Assembly (NCBI GenBank): GCA_037957365.1
Contig: JARHVA010001427.1
Coordinates: forward strand, 1,450,001 to 1,514,000
Source: Torreya grandis
Taxonomy: Eukaryota; Streptophyta; Pinopsida; Cupressales; Taxaceae
Direction: 5' to 3'
Length of the DNA stretch: 64,000 nucleotides
The first letter of the stretch is position 1. Each line of letters begins with the position of its first letter. The notes under the pieces are model-generated. The model was not told the origin of the DNA. It did no database searches and saw nothing but the letters and a program-made list of their open reading frames with translations. A program made the translations under genes and the position numbers. Shown piece by piece: positions 46,519 through 58,499 of the stretch.

Positions 46519-48534
46519 TCTTTGGCAACTTAGTTGGGCAGCATGCCTACTATGCTTGAGAACTCAAACCATATACATAACTTTTGGATCATCATAGATA
46601 GTACATGGACCATTACATGACTTTAAGATATCCTCTTGATTGGCAAAGACAATGGACTCCACCAAAATAGGGAAGAAAATGAAAATAAGGAAGGAAACAA
46701 TCTTAACAAAGTAAATGTGAAAATAAATCATTTATTGGAGACAAAATATAAAAAAAACTAATATAATTAACCATGATAAAACATGATGCACTAAGATCAA
46801 AAGGTAAATTCATGAATTTTTTCATTACAAAAGATGGTACAAGTTGAAAAGTAGGGTGTTTATTAAACATGACCTTTGAAGAGGCACTCTTTTTGCCAAT
46901 TATTTCTCTTAACTTCTCTTAAAATGATCCATTAATAGTAAACCAGTCAAAAATAAATACAAATTCATCTTGCACTTTTGGATTTTCTTTATGATACTTA
47001 TCAACTACAACCTTATCAAGTAACATCTCATCTATGCATGATTTTTGGATGACCTTATCAATAACTACAAGTTCATCCAACTTTTTAAAGAGATTTGAAT
47101 AGTCAAACCAAGTTGTATTATGATCTTGAATAGGTGATTCTTGATCAAACTTCTGAATATCATGCTCTCTCATAGGTAAGATATCCTTACAAATCTCTTA
47201 AATCTCTTATAGATATTTAAAATATAGCTACCAATCATCCTTTTGCTCTTCACTTTGATCAACCTAAATAGGATTATCCTGAAAGGTATCTTGATCTTCC
47301 TCTAGTGGAGAGATATCAATATCATTTATGACATCAACTTTTATCAATTCCTCATGGATTTCCTCCATATCAGGATCAACATTTTCTTATATACTTGAAG
47401 CATCTTCTTCACATTCTTCAAGAACTTGATTTATGGTTGTAACATCTTTCTCTATTTCCCATAGAATAGGCTCTTCTTGAAGAAGGGAGATGGTGGGAGG
47501 GTGATAAAATTCATTCATTTAAGAGGGAGTATAAAGCATGGAAGGTTGATCAAGATCAATTTTTGGGATCTTTGGGGCAATGAAATCATTTACATAATCT
47601 TGAAGAGGAGGGAAAGAGAAAATTTTTAAACCTTCCACTTGGCCATTACTTCATCAAAGTATGAAACCTTTTTATCCACATAGATAACTTGAGATTGAGG
47701 GGTAAGTGGTGAAGAAAGGGAATAATAAGAAGGTTTAGCCTCTTGAATAGGCTCCTGAATAGGCATATGAATAGCTTCTCTAATAGGTTCTTGACTCCAA
47801 CTAGGAATCTCCATTAGCTCACACTAAACATGGTCAAAAACTTTATGAGAATAAGGAACATAAGAAGGATGGTAAGGAATATAATAGGGTTCTTGAGACA
47901 ATTGATCCAACTAAATTTTTTGCCTCTCATAATCCTCTACTTTTTCTAATACAAAGCTACAAAACTTAATCCTTTCCTCTAGATCATTAGACAAATTATG
48001 AAAAAACTACTCATTCACTTCCTCACTTTGAGAATTTGAACATACTTTTCTTACATATGCTATAAATTTAAGCTATATTTCATCCATTCTCTCTTGGAGA
48101 CAAGGTTTCTCATGTAACACATAATATCCATTTGATAAAGGTGAAATATGGTTTTGAAATTTATATGGCTCATAAGGAAGGTAAGAGTCATGCTCTTGGT
48201 AATAAGGATAATGGGAAATTTGATAATGTTCATTGTAGCTCTGATAAAACTCTTGGTAAGGTTGATTTGGCTCATAATAAGGCTCATATGGATCATGAAA
48301 AGGTTGGTGTGATCCATCATATGGATGATAAGTAGGTATAATATAGGGATCTCTTTCATACATAGCCATGAAAATAACATTAGGATAGTGCAATGAAAAT
48401 GAATTTACGTAGAAACTATTTGGACTTTAGAAGCAATTGCTTGAGCTTGAAAACACCAATTTTTTTATGGACACTATTGAAAATACAATTCCACCAAGAC
48501 AATCTCTAATGATTCCCATCAGGCATTCAAAAAT
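46519..48534 (-). pseudogene. Element D internal ORF, unknown function, degenerate
   Basis: A minus-strand reading direction from about 48,393 to 46,850 is coding-like over about 500 codons with several stops or frame changes. The N-terminal part is strikingly rich in Tyr, Pro and His (a 106-codon open stretch at 48,073-48,393 with many YxPY-like repeats). A middle part reads ERIKFCSFVLEKVEDYERQ, then an IQEPIQEA repeat (47,626-47,814). The C-terminal part is acidic and Asp/Val/Lys-rich (46,919-47,173). There is no zinc knuckle, protease or RT motif. It could be a diverged Gag, or an accessory or antisense ORF such as those known in Tat-lineage elements. Confidence 0.5.
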
Positions 48535-50902
48535 TGTTGGGGTTCTAGATTTGCACCCTAGTTAAGAAGGGGATTATTCAGGTCCTCTACTCAAATCTAG
48601 ACCAATATGGGACTAATCCTAGGTTGTGGGTATCCTAATAATGGATCAGACCTATGGAGAAGGTTGGATTGCATATTTATTTATCACATAAAATAAAATT
48701 TACTAGGAAAAGGGAGAGATAAATGGGTAACAAAACATGTAAAGGAGGTGATGCACCAGTAATATGATTGTTCATCCACTCTATCTAAACTTCTAACAAA
48801 CACTAATGAGATCAGATCTGCAACTCCAATGGTTGTATATGCATTAATATTTCATTTGAAGGTTTAAAAAATGATCAAAACCTAAAGGAAGTGATGGAGA
48901 GGCCTAGTTTAAGGCACTAACTAGTCAATGTATCCACCTGCTAGTTTTAATCAAATGACATTTAACACTAAACATGACCAGTAAAACAATATAATCAAGT
49001 AACAAGGTGATATTTAGGATTTGACAAGGGAGAGATTTATACCACATATGAAAATCAATTTGACATTAACACACTATACCAAAATCATAAAATCTAAAAA
49101 AAAGTCCTTTATTTATCTCAAAAGGTTACAAAGATAAAATTTAGGTAGAGTCTAGTCATGCCCAAAGGAGGGATTACCAAGTTGTTTTCAAGGCTTAGAA
49201 GCATACATTTATATAAAATAATGAGAGAGAGAGAACTATGCATTGAAAAAGGACCAACTAATTTTGATGAATTAGCTCCAATTCAAAGATGCAGCTGAGT
49301 CAGGATCTTATAAAAAAGGCACAATTTCAAAGGTCTTGCAAAATAATTTAATGCTCTATCGATCCTTATATAGCTACCAAGTCATTATCTCAAGATTATA
49401 TGCTACTTCCACCTAATCTGATGATGAGGACCAATCCCTTATGCCTTAGAATTTACAAATTTTACTACTCTATTTTGAATGGTTGGATGAGCACAAATCA
49501 ATTTATAAATTAAAAACCATTCATACTATTGGTTTTCCTATAGCTCAATACCTAGTCTCATTTTGAAAACCAAATGTTGACCTTTAATTGAAAAAGGTCT
49601 AAAATACCAATCCTATCTTCAAAGAGCTCTACTAGACCTTGCAATATCCACCTTGACTTGACCTATATCATGCTCAAGCTCTATTTCCTTTGTATTATCT
49701 TACCCAGGTCAAAAAAACTATCTCCTTGACCTCTATCAAAATGTCCCAGGCTCAATCCTACTTATTGGTTATCGAATTTTGACTCAGGCCCTTAAATTTT
49801 TTTAATATTTTTCACTCTATTGACCTACCTATGCATAGATACCCATAAGCCATTTATTTTTTACAAACTAAATGTGCTTGTGTTACTTATCCTTAATTCA
49901 TTAGCTCCTTAGATTCATTGACTAGTTTGACTCATGCTCATCATCCAATCAAGATGTGAGAGTTCACGTGCACCATAGATCTACCTAGTTTCATTTTTTT
50001 ATTATTTATTTCACTCTATTATATCATCATTATGATTGAGTTTGAACCCTTGATTTAGCTTGGATCCATCCTTTTGTCAGTGATTTTGCTTCATTGGATC
50101 TTGGCTTGATTATCTCATACCATTAGATTATATCCAACTTGTAGATATTTAAAGGCTTTAACCTAGGGACCTTTTGACTTGGTAATAAATCATAGATCAT
50201 TATATCTTATGTGTTAGTATGAGGGCTCTCATAGACTATTAGATCTCGACCAACTTCAAAAAATTTAAGGACCTTTTGAACCTAAACAATTACTTGCCTT
50301 GATTAAAATTGACATTTGCACTAACCTCATTTGACATTCATGTAGACGTATTTGACATTATGAAGACCATAAATATTAATCTCATATGTATTTTTTTAGT
50401 GACTTTATTTTGACTCTCACGTGACTATCATTCATTATTTGATCAACTTCAACAATTTATATCTTGAAATGCAAGAATCATGGAGGGACCAAATTTGTTG
50501 GAGATGTTCTTGAGACTGAAACAGATGAACCCATTTAATCCACTAGTCCTAGGAATATTTTAAGTGAAGATATAAAATTCTCAAGTTTATTGATCCATTC
50601 ATTTATGCATGACATCCTGACAATGATCTAGTTCATTTGGCTAAGTATGGGAAACTTAGCAAAAACTAAATGAGGAGCCAACTTTAAACATGTACAACTT
50701 ATACCATACTTTGGTGAAAGATATAAAACTTAGTGAATAGAAACTAGGGACCAAGATGAGTGAACCCATGTGATCACTTTTTCTTGAAACTACCACACGT
50801 GTGAGATATGGCCTCTACAAATTGCCTATTTAGACTTTTTGTTATTTCTATTAAATTATTAGACTAGGTAAAATTTGGTATACAGACTAAAATTGGTCAA
50901 CA
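48535..50902 (-). repeat. Element D, right LTR
   Basis: Starts TGTTGGGGTTCTAG and ends ATTGGTCAACA; partner of 44,142-46,518. Confidence 0.92.
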
Positions 50903-50907
50903 AGTCC
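50903..50907. repeat. Target-site duplication of element D (right copy)
   Basis: AGTCC, identical to the unoccupied paralogous site at 61,942-61,946. Confidence 0.85.
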
Positions 50908-51157
50908 TTTGATATTTCCCATGCCTACTTTTCCTCTCATATATATTAATCCATTCATCATCAAGCACTAATCCTCCATAATCCCCTTGAGGTCAAATCT
51001 ATAGTTATATTACATCAGTTATCATGAACAAGGGCTTATACTATGTATAAGGACTTGAGTTCCCCCAAGGGAGATAACCTACTTCCCATTCATATGTAAG
51101 GTTTGAAAATTTTGCATCAAATATCCAAGGAGGAGGTATAAAATAGATATTGTTAGC

Positions 51158-54100
51158 AAAAGGACTTCTCGCCTCATTAAAGGCTCCACCAAGTCTCTTA
51201 ATAACTTAGACCAGAGGCAAGCTATAATGGTGATGGGTAGTTTGAGACAAGTAAGAAGGAATTAAATATAATAGAAAGATGGAGAGATTTGAGAGACACA
51301 TAAATGACATGAGAATCAAGTAGACATCCTTCATAGAGATCCAAAGGTGCAAAGTGGCAATGAATGCATATTTGAGAAGGGGACCTCATACACAACCAGC
51401 CCTTAAGCCTACTATAACAGAGGATTGAAGAGGAGAGACCATAACATGATGACCAAGAAAAGGATCAATAACACATGCCATTGATTTCAATCTAACCAAT
51501 CACTCAAACTTCATGTTTCAATTAGGGTCTTATTACTTAGAGTGAGGACTAGTGCAAGAATTGGATAGTAAGTGTGATGACACTATATAACAAGGACTAT
51601 ATATAGAACTCTAAAGGCATCTAAAAGATCTCAAATATAGCTCAAAGCATGTAAAATGGTGTTTTAATGGTAATGAAATATCTAAATAAGCCTCAATGTA
51701 ACCTTCCCCAATTACATGATGGCCCCACAAGCTTAAAAACCACCTTCTAGGTTTATATGACCACTCAGTCACCTTTCTGAAAAATTTAAGTTTGTTTAGA
51801 GAATTTAAAGTATTCTAAGATTTTAAGGTTTCATGTTTGGATTTTATATGTTTTTATTATCCTTAAAAACTCCACATTATTTCAATAATAGGTTTGAGGT
51901 TCTATAATATGCATTTGGATTACTTTAGGGAAAATTTTAGTTGTGAATCTTCATTAATTCATAAATATTCTAGTTTTATAAATTTACGTTTGGTGATTTT
52001 TTAAGGTATTAAAGATCCTAAAATCACCTAATTTTTTTGGGTGTAATTTAATTTTAGGGTCATATCACCTATTATTTAAAATAATTTCATTCATATAAAT
52101 ATTTTTTGACATTACCTTGAAACACAATCTATGTACATTCACCTCACATCACATATGTAGATGATCATCTACATATGCTAGTGATCATCTACATATGCTA
52201 GCATCCATCTACATATCTTTATATGTTGATTGTTATCTACATATGTTGACAGTTTTCTACATATACCGATGACCATCTGCATATGTTGATGACCATCTGC
52301 ATAAGCCAACAACCATTTTTATATGTCGATAGTCATTCACATGATTTTGATAGCCATTCATATGATTATAATGGCCATCAACACCTATTTATGGCCATAT
52401 TCATGGTGCTAATGATTTTTAACATCATGCAGACATCCGTCGATAAGTGCATTATCAACTAGTCAAATTTAGGAGGCTATAACATTTGCATATTGACTTA
52501 GATTGCAATGATTTTTTTTTAAATTACATAATTTTTTAAGATGATTATAAATATGTAATAATATTTACATTTATAGAAGTTTTATATTCAAAAAATCATT
52601 ATTCTCCCACTCCATCACTTGGTTTATTTGAATAATTAATCACCTTCCAAATTGATTCGCTACCATTACGAATCCAATTCACCTAGGAACCTCCAAGGAT
52701 TTTTTAATATATCCCACTAAAATTAACCCTAGATTAGTCTTAGAAGGAGTCTTGTTTCCATTTCTTATCATTTCCATACCATTTTATTTTCACCTCATCA
52801 TCACTACAACTAACCATTGGTCCACTATAGTAGGTCACTTAAATAATCATATAAGACCATTCAAGGGGATAAGAGTTTAATGAGGATCTTAATACATAGG
52901 CATCCTAAAGGATAAAAGGTGATGTAAGTTTATGATGCAATAATTTGAAATGTTTTCAAGTCACCTTGACCATCACAAACCTCTTAATCACTTATATCCA
53001 ACCTTTGTCATGTTACAATAGATATTTAAAAGGCATTCCATGAGTGATAAAAGGACCTTCTAGTGAAAATCAGAGAGACAAGAGGAATGTCATGAATTCT
53101 AGTCAAGGACCCAAGATTAGGTGAGCATCATAAGTATTCTAAAGTAACTTACACCTTGGGATATGCACTTAGACTACTTTAAATTTTTAAAACATAGTCT
53201 TCTCTCCTTAGTGATTGATAAAAAGGACTTCACACCTCATTAAGGGCTCCACCAAGTCTATTAAGAACTTAGACCAAAGGAAAGCTCTAATGATGAAGGG
53301 TAGTTTGAGACAAGTAAGAAGGCATTCAAGATAATAAAAAGATGGAGGGATTTGAGAGATGCATCAATGACATGAGAATCAAGTAGGAATACTCCATAGA
53401 TCTCTAAAGGTACATAGTGGCAATGATGCCTATTTGAGAATGGGACCTCATACACAACCAGCCCTTAACCCTGTTGTAATAGAGGACTGAAGAGGAGAGG
53501 CCATAACATGATGACCAAACCAAGGCTCAAAAACACATGTCATTGAGTGTAATCTAACCAATCACTCAAAATTCATGCTCTAATTAAGGTCTTGATGCTT
53601 AAAGGGAGGACTAGTGCAAGAATTGGATAGCAAGTATGATGACACTATATAATGACTATGTATAAAACTCCAAATGCATCTAAAATATCTCTAATATATA
53701 TCAAATCATATAACATGGTGTTATAATGCTAATTAAATGTCTTAACAAGCCTCAATGCAACCTTATCCACTTTCATGATGGCCCCATAAGCTTGTAAACC
53801 ACCCTCTATGTCTATATGACCACTTAGTCACCTTTTTGTAAAATTTAAGGTCTATTTAGAGAATTTAAGATATTGTAAAATTTTAAGGTCTCATTTTTGG
53901 CTTCTATATGTTATGTTTAGCCTTCAAAACTCCACATTAGTTTAAGAATAGGTCTGAGGTTCTCTAATATTCAATTGGATTAGTCTTAGAATGAGTCTTG
54001 CTACCATTTCTTATCCTTTCCATACCATTATATTTTCACCTCATCATCACTATTTTATACTATGTTTTCCCCTATTTTTATGTTCTCAACATCCCCTCAT

Positions 54101-54670
54101 CACTCCATCTCCACCTTTCTCTACCCACCCATCCTCCCTTATTGGTCTAGGTCATGATAGTGAATCCTTATACTCCCTTCAAACCCATAGAATAAATGAA
54201 TCCATGGTGTGTTGAGCCACCTATGCATAGACCTAACCAAGGAGACCTCAAAAGTGCCTATAGTCAACCATTGGGCCACTATAGCAAGGCACTTAAAATA
54301 TATTATAATACCATTCAAGGGGATGAGAGGTTGATAAGGATATTAATGCGTAGGCATCCTAAAAGATAAAGGGTGATGAAAGTTCATGATGTAGGAATTT
54401 GAAATGGTCTCAATTCACCTTGACCATCGCAAAACTCTTAAGCACTTACATCCAACCTTTGGCATGCTACAATAGATATTCAAAAAGGCATTCCATGAGT
54501 GATAAAAAGACCTTTTAGGGACAAATCAAAGAGACAAGAGGAATTTCATGAATTATAGTCAAGGACCTAGCATTAGATGATCATCATAAGTATTATAAAG
54601 TAACTTACACTTGGGAGATGCACATGGACTACTTTCAGTTTGTATAATATAGTATTCACTCCTTGGTGAC
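51158..54670. repeat. 2-kb tandem duplication inside the giant LTR
   Basis: Unit 1 (51,158-53,220) and unit 2 (53,221 to about 54,670) share the series GGCTCCACCAAGTCT, ATAACATGATGACCAA, ACCATTTCTTATC-TTTCCATACC and CAATAGATATT. The second LTR (62,205 to about 63,650) has only one such unit. Unit 1 carries about 800 bp absent from the others (about 51,927-52,730) and lacks about 195 bp present in unit 2 (about 54,055-54,250). Confidence 0.88.
52135..52400. repeat. Minisatellite, about 20-22-bp unit, about 11 copies
   Basis: Successive units resemble ACCATCTACATATGTTGATG, for example near 52,160, 52,181, 52,205, 52,233, 52,254, 52,270, 52,291 and onward. They degrade toward CCATTCATATGATTATAATGG at the right end. 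It lies in the 800-bp segment found only in unit 1 of the tandem duplication. Confidence 0.88.
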
Positions 54671-55009
54671 TGAACAAGTGGAAAAATAGTCAAGATTTGG
54701 TCTTGAGATTGAGATGAGCACTTCATAGTGTTATGGTGTATCTATTGAGGAGTTCAAGGGGTAATTAGTTCTCAAGAGACTTGTAACATATAATTATAAG
54801 ATATTTACTCTTTTCATAAGGCCTAGAATACAAGATAAGAACCTACAGTAGAACATATAGGCCTATAGTCACTATGCTAAAGAGTAAGAAAGCTAGGATG
54901 CTAGTCATGAAAGTCACTATCTTGGTGTAGATTATGAGATGGATAAGCTCACAAAGATATATTAAAGGAATATATGACATAAAATAAGTATTATAAACTA
55001 ACATCAAGA

Positions 55010-58000
55010 TGTTCCATCACCCCACTTAGTCAATAAACCAAGAATGAACATCTATAGGTTATCCCTATAAGGCAAATTTGGCAATACAATTAAACAATTA
55101 TTTCAAAAGTCAAGTTGATCCATTTAATCAAAGTACAATAGTCAAAATTATTAAGTGATATCCTTCATTGAATCTTGATATCAAGAACTTCTAATGAGTT
55201 ATGAACATCATTTGAATCCTATTACCCATTAAGACATAGATAAGAAAAGGATACATAGGGTTTCAAACAGGATTCTATCAATTAGCCTTAAGAGAGAATT
55301 AATGTGTATATGTAGAAACACAAAGAGTCATATATGAAATATAGGATCAAGGAGAGAAGATATAAAAAAAATACTAAGTATATTCCTAAATACCATTCCA
55401 TGAAATCTACACTCAAGGAATCAGTAGGAGGCATGCTTGTAGATCTCTAGGGTTAGATTAGGCCATTAACCCCCAAACCCTATAGGATACAAGATATGAA
55501 AGAGAGGTTATGTTGATGTAATATAATATGAATATAATGATGAATTAAATAACATGAAAATATCATCATGATCTTAAAAAATCTTGGAGATAGTGTTGAG
55601 GGTTACACTTATGTTTCCATGCTCAGCCACATAGTTTTGCAAGGAATATGAGGCAAGTTTGGACCAAAATCGTCATTTAAGGGCCTTAAGGACATATAAA
55701 AGCCTTAAAAATTTTATTAAAGGGTGATCATGAGTACTAAAATGGACCCATTCCATTAAATTGGTCAAAAAAATAGTGGGTATACCCATTGTTTTATCTC
55801 CGACTGGATAGTGTCAAGATAAATAGTCTAGGGATTGGACAAATAAAGTCATGATTGAAAGAGTTTGTATGATTATTAAGGATAATAAAAGGTCTTATAA
55901 CCATGATAAATGATATTAAATATCCCTAAAATTTATTCTAAAGGCTTAACATGTTGAATTGCAATCAAATACCATTGGAAACCTAGTCATATAGACCTAC
56001 CTCCATGCCCAAATGCCATACCAAGGCCCTCTCAAGCTCCTATAAGAGGTTGTGTAATCAATTGGAGTAATATGTGATGGTATTAAAATATATAATAAGT
56101 AATAAAAAGTTTATAAATTAATTGTAGGATCTCACATCACCCATGAAGTGGCCAAAAAGAAAAATACACATAATTAGGCTTGTTAGGCCTAGAATATGCC
56201 TAATTTCTCAAAGGGGCCTAATCTCTTTCCTAACACAAAGTAGACATTCCAATGAATTATATATTTTTTAGAGGGATATATGAAGTTATTTGAAACCTTT
56301 GATTTATATAAATCACCTCTAGGTTGGGAAATTTTGGCCTAAAAACACTCCAGGCCTATCCAAAATGCAAGAACTAGCCCAAGAGGCCATTTTATTTCAC
56401 TTAGAACTATATGAACATATATAATGGGAGGACAAGGATATTATAATATCTTGGGGGTCATAAATCTCCAATTTTTTGAATTTTATCAAAGGTTTGATGT
56501 CTCATTTTTATGAACTATCCTTAACAGCTCAAACTAGTTAAAACCCTCCCAAACCCTTAGTTTTGACCCGATGGAAGGGATTCAATTGGAAATGCTTTTA
56601 TAAGGGATATTTTGGCCTAAATTATGTTTTAATAATGTATAGAAACCCTATATCATCCTTCCCCACTAGTTGGTTTGTATAAGTACTATATGGAATACTA
56701 TAAAATAGTGTTTTTTATAATATTTTATGTCATTTTTAGGGTTTTATGCATGGTGGGAAAATGATAATCATTGGGGATGAAATTTTGGAACATTTTCCAT
56801 TCATAAAATCATAATTTTTTGATAAATTCACCTAGATATTCTCTTTTTAGCCTGTGTAAAATTACCAGTCTACCAATGCATGAAGAAAGATGAACTAGTC
56901 AGCTTAAAGAAGTGCATTTCAAGCTTATAGTGCCTTTCCAAGTGTATTTCATGGTTGGAGGTATTTTTCAGACATGAAACATGTTCATACATAGGTTTAT
57001 AATCTTTTTTTTTAAGTCTCTAATTTCTATAAAGTTTCAACACTTAGGCAATTAGGCCTAAGATGCCTAATTAGCCTAATTGGTCATCAAAATAGGTCAA
57101 GTTGGCATTAAAAGGCCAATATAATGAGTAAATGTAAGGTTTATATAATTTTAACTGATATTTAAATGGAATTAAATGTGAATTTTATAGTTTTAGTAGA
57201 TTAATGGTATAGTTTCCTTAACTTTGTCAACTTGATCCAAAAGAGTGTGGGTTACTACATGACTATGTTGACCTAATCAATCTTGTAAATATCATAAGAG
57301 AGTGTAAGGAAACATTTTTGGAGTGGTTAAGAATTTGAAAAGTTTAATTTAGGTTTAATTAACCTCCCTTACATTATTCTAATGCCAAAATCCCATTCAA
57401 GAATAAATTAAGGAGATCCAATGTATGGAGGAGCTAGAGGGAGGATTATATGACTATTGTAAATAATTTTCTAAGTGGACTTAGTTAATTACAACCCCTT
57501 GTCCATCCTTATACACCATTATCCACTTCTCTCTCATCAAATTATTTTATATATTCAATATTTTTTCCTTAGTTTACATCCCTCGATTGGGTGTATCAAA
57601 GCTCTAATAAAATCACTGTGTAAACTCTCTTGAACCCATATAAGACAAGTTCAAATTCTAAGTGAATATTAAGTGTATCTCATTTAAGTCTAATCTACAT
57701 ATTGTATGTTTCCTTTCATCATATTCATGTCCTTCATATACCTTTTTTTAGTTTTTCTACTTTCTTACAAGTTGTGTAAAGTGTTGTGGAATGAGATTTC
57801 TCTTGAAGCGTCAAGGAACCTATACTATCTTGCATAGACCTCATCCCTTTTATCCTTCAAGTTGAAAGTTTATATCTAGCCTTCATACAAAATAATCAAG
57901 TTTGAAACATTTTTAAAGGATTTTATCAACCCTTTTCTTCATTTTATTCATTATTAGTCATGAAAGTGTTTAAGCTGAGAGTGAATCATTGAATAATTTG

Positions 58001-58244
58001 GTGCATCACCACATAGGTTAGATTCTAGTTTGGTTTTATTTTCTCTCTCTTTTCCTTGTGATAGATTTTATATCTTAAGAATGCACTATATTTTAATTTC
58101 AAATGATCTATCCCCTTTAATTCTATAGGTTTGATCTTCAAATAAAAAATCCATAGTCTTAGGTCAATCTAAAGTTGGACTAGGTTTGGGTAGGGGACTT
58201 GAACAATCCTTTTCTCAGTTAGGGTGTAACCTAGAACTCTAACA
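55010..58244. other. Giant LTR, distal part; no partner in window
   Basis: AT-rich, no open frame of note. It is assigned to the LTR only because the terminal 70 bp match element D's LTR end. Its partner should lie beyond position 64,000. Confidence 0.45.
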
Positions 58245-58272
58245 GTTTCTATCACACCTATTGGGATATATT
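58245..58272 (+). other. Giant element: primer-site-like sequence after LTR end
   Basis: GTTTCTATCACACCTATTGG follows CTAACA. It aligns well with the element 1 primer-site region TTCTAGCACACCCAGTGGGA. This supports plus orientation, against the competing minus-strand candidate at 60,807. Confidence 0.35.
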
Positions 58273-58499
58273 TCAAGTTAATATTAGAATTATTTAAAGA
58301 CATTAGAGTAAATTTTAAATTTTATTACATCAACAACATCATCTATAGGCACCTTGATCATATTCAAGCATCTTTGGTAGGTTGCCAATCAGTTTCAAAT
58401 CCAAAGGCACCATGACTTCATGGTTGTAGAGGTAAGAATGTCCTTGGTCATGGATATAATCTGATACACATATTTAATAAGGATTCATGGAAACCTATA

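Larger units (their letters stand above)
44142..50902 (-). mobile_element. Element D: pol-less LTR element nested in the giant LTR
   Basis: A 6,761-bp element with LTRs at 44,142-46,518 (2,377 bp) and 48,535-50,902 (2,368 bp), starting TGTT and ending GGTCAACA on the plus strand. The insertion is proved by the empty paralogous site at 61,921-61,960. The internal 2,016 bp encode one decayed minus-strand frame and no gag or pol domain I recognise. Terminal sequences resemble those of the giant element in opposite orientation, so both belong to one lineage. Minus orientation follows the coding frame; a primer-site-like TTTGGCAACTTAGTTGGGCA at 46,522 on the plus strand argues the other way. Confidence 0.88.
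43014..58244. repeat. Giant element, first LTR (interrupted by element D)
   Basis: 43,014-44,141 matches 60,808 to about 61,946; 50,908 to about 55,010 matches about 61,947-64,000, with one extra 2-kb tandem copy in this LTR. The last 70 bp before 58,244 match, in reverse complement, the first 70 bp of element D's LTR at 48,535, ending CTAGAACTCTAACA against CTAGAACCCCAACA. This supports 58,244 as the LTR end. 55,010-58,244 has no partner in the window. Confidence 0.7.

Noticed and set aside
48060..48380. Methionine- and isoleucine-rich frame overlapping the Tyr/Pro-rich frame of element D
   Set aside because: Shadow frame of the Tyr/Pro/His-rich reading, which has the more protein-like repeats and continues in the same direction as other coding pieces.
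52135..52400. CRISPR-like array of about 21-bp repeats
   Set aside because: No unique spacers; units are directly adjacent and diverged.
53991..54215. Plus-strand 74-codon frame, Pro/Ser/His-rich
   Set aside because: It is in LTR DNA of the giant element; the equivalent frame in the other LTR (62,934-63,137) is shifted and not conserved as protein.
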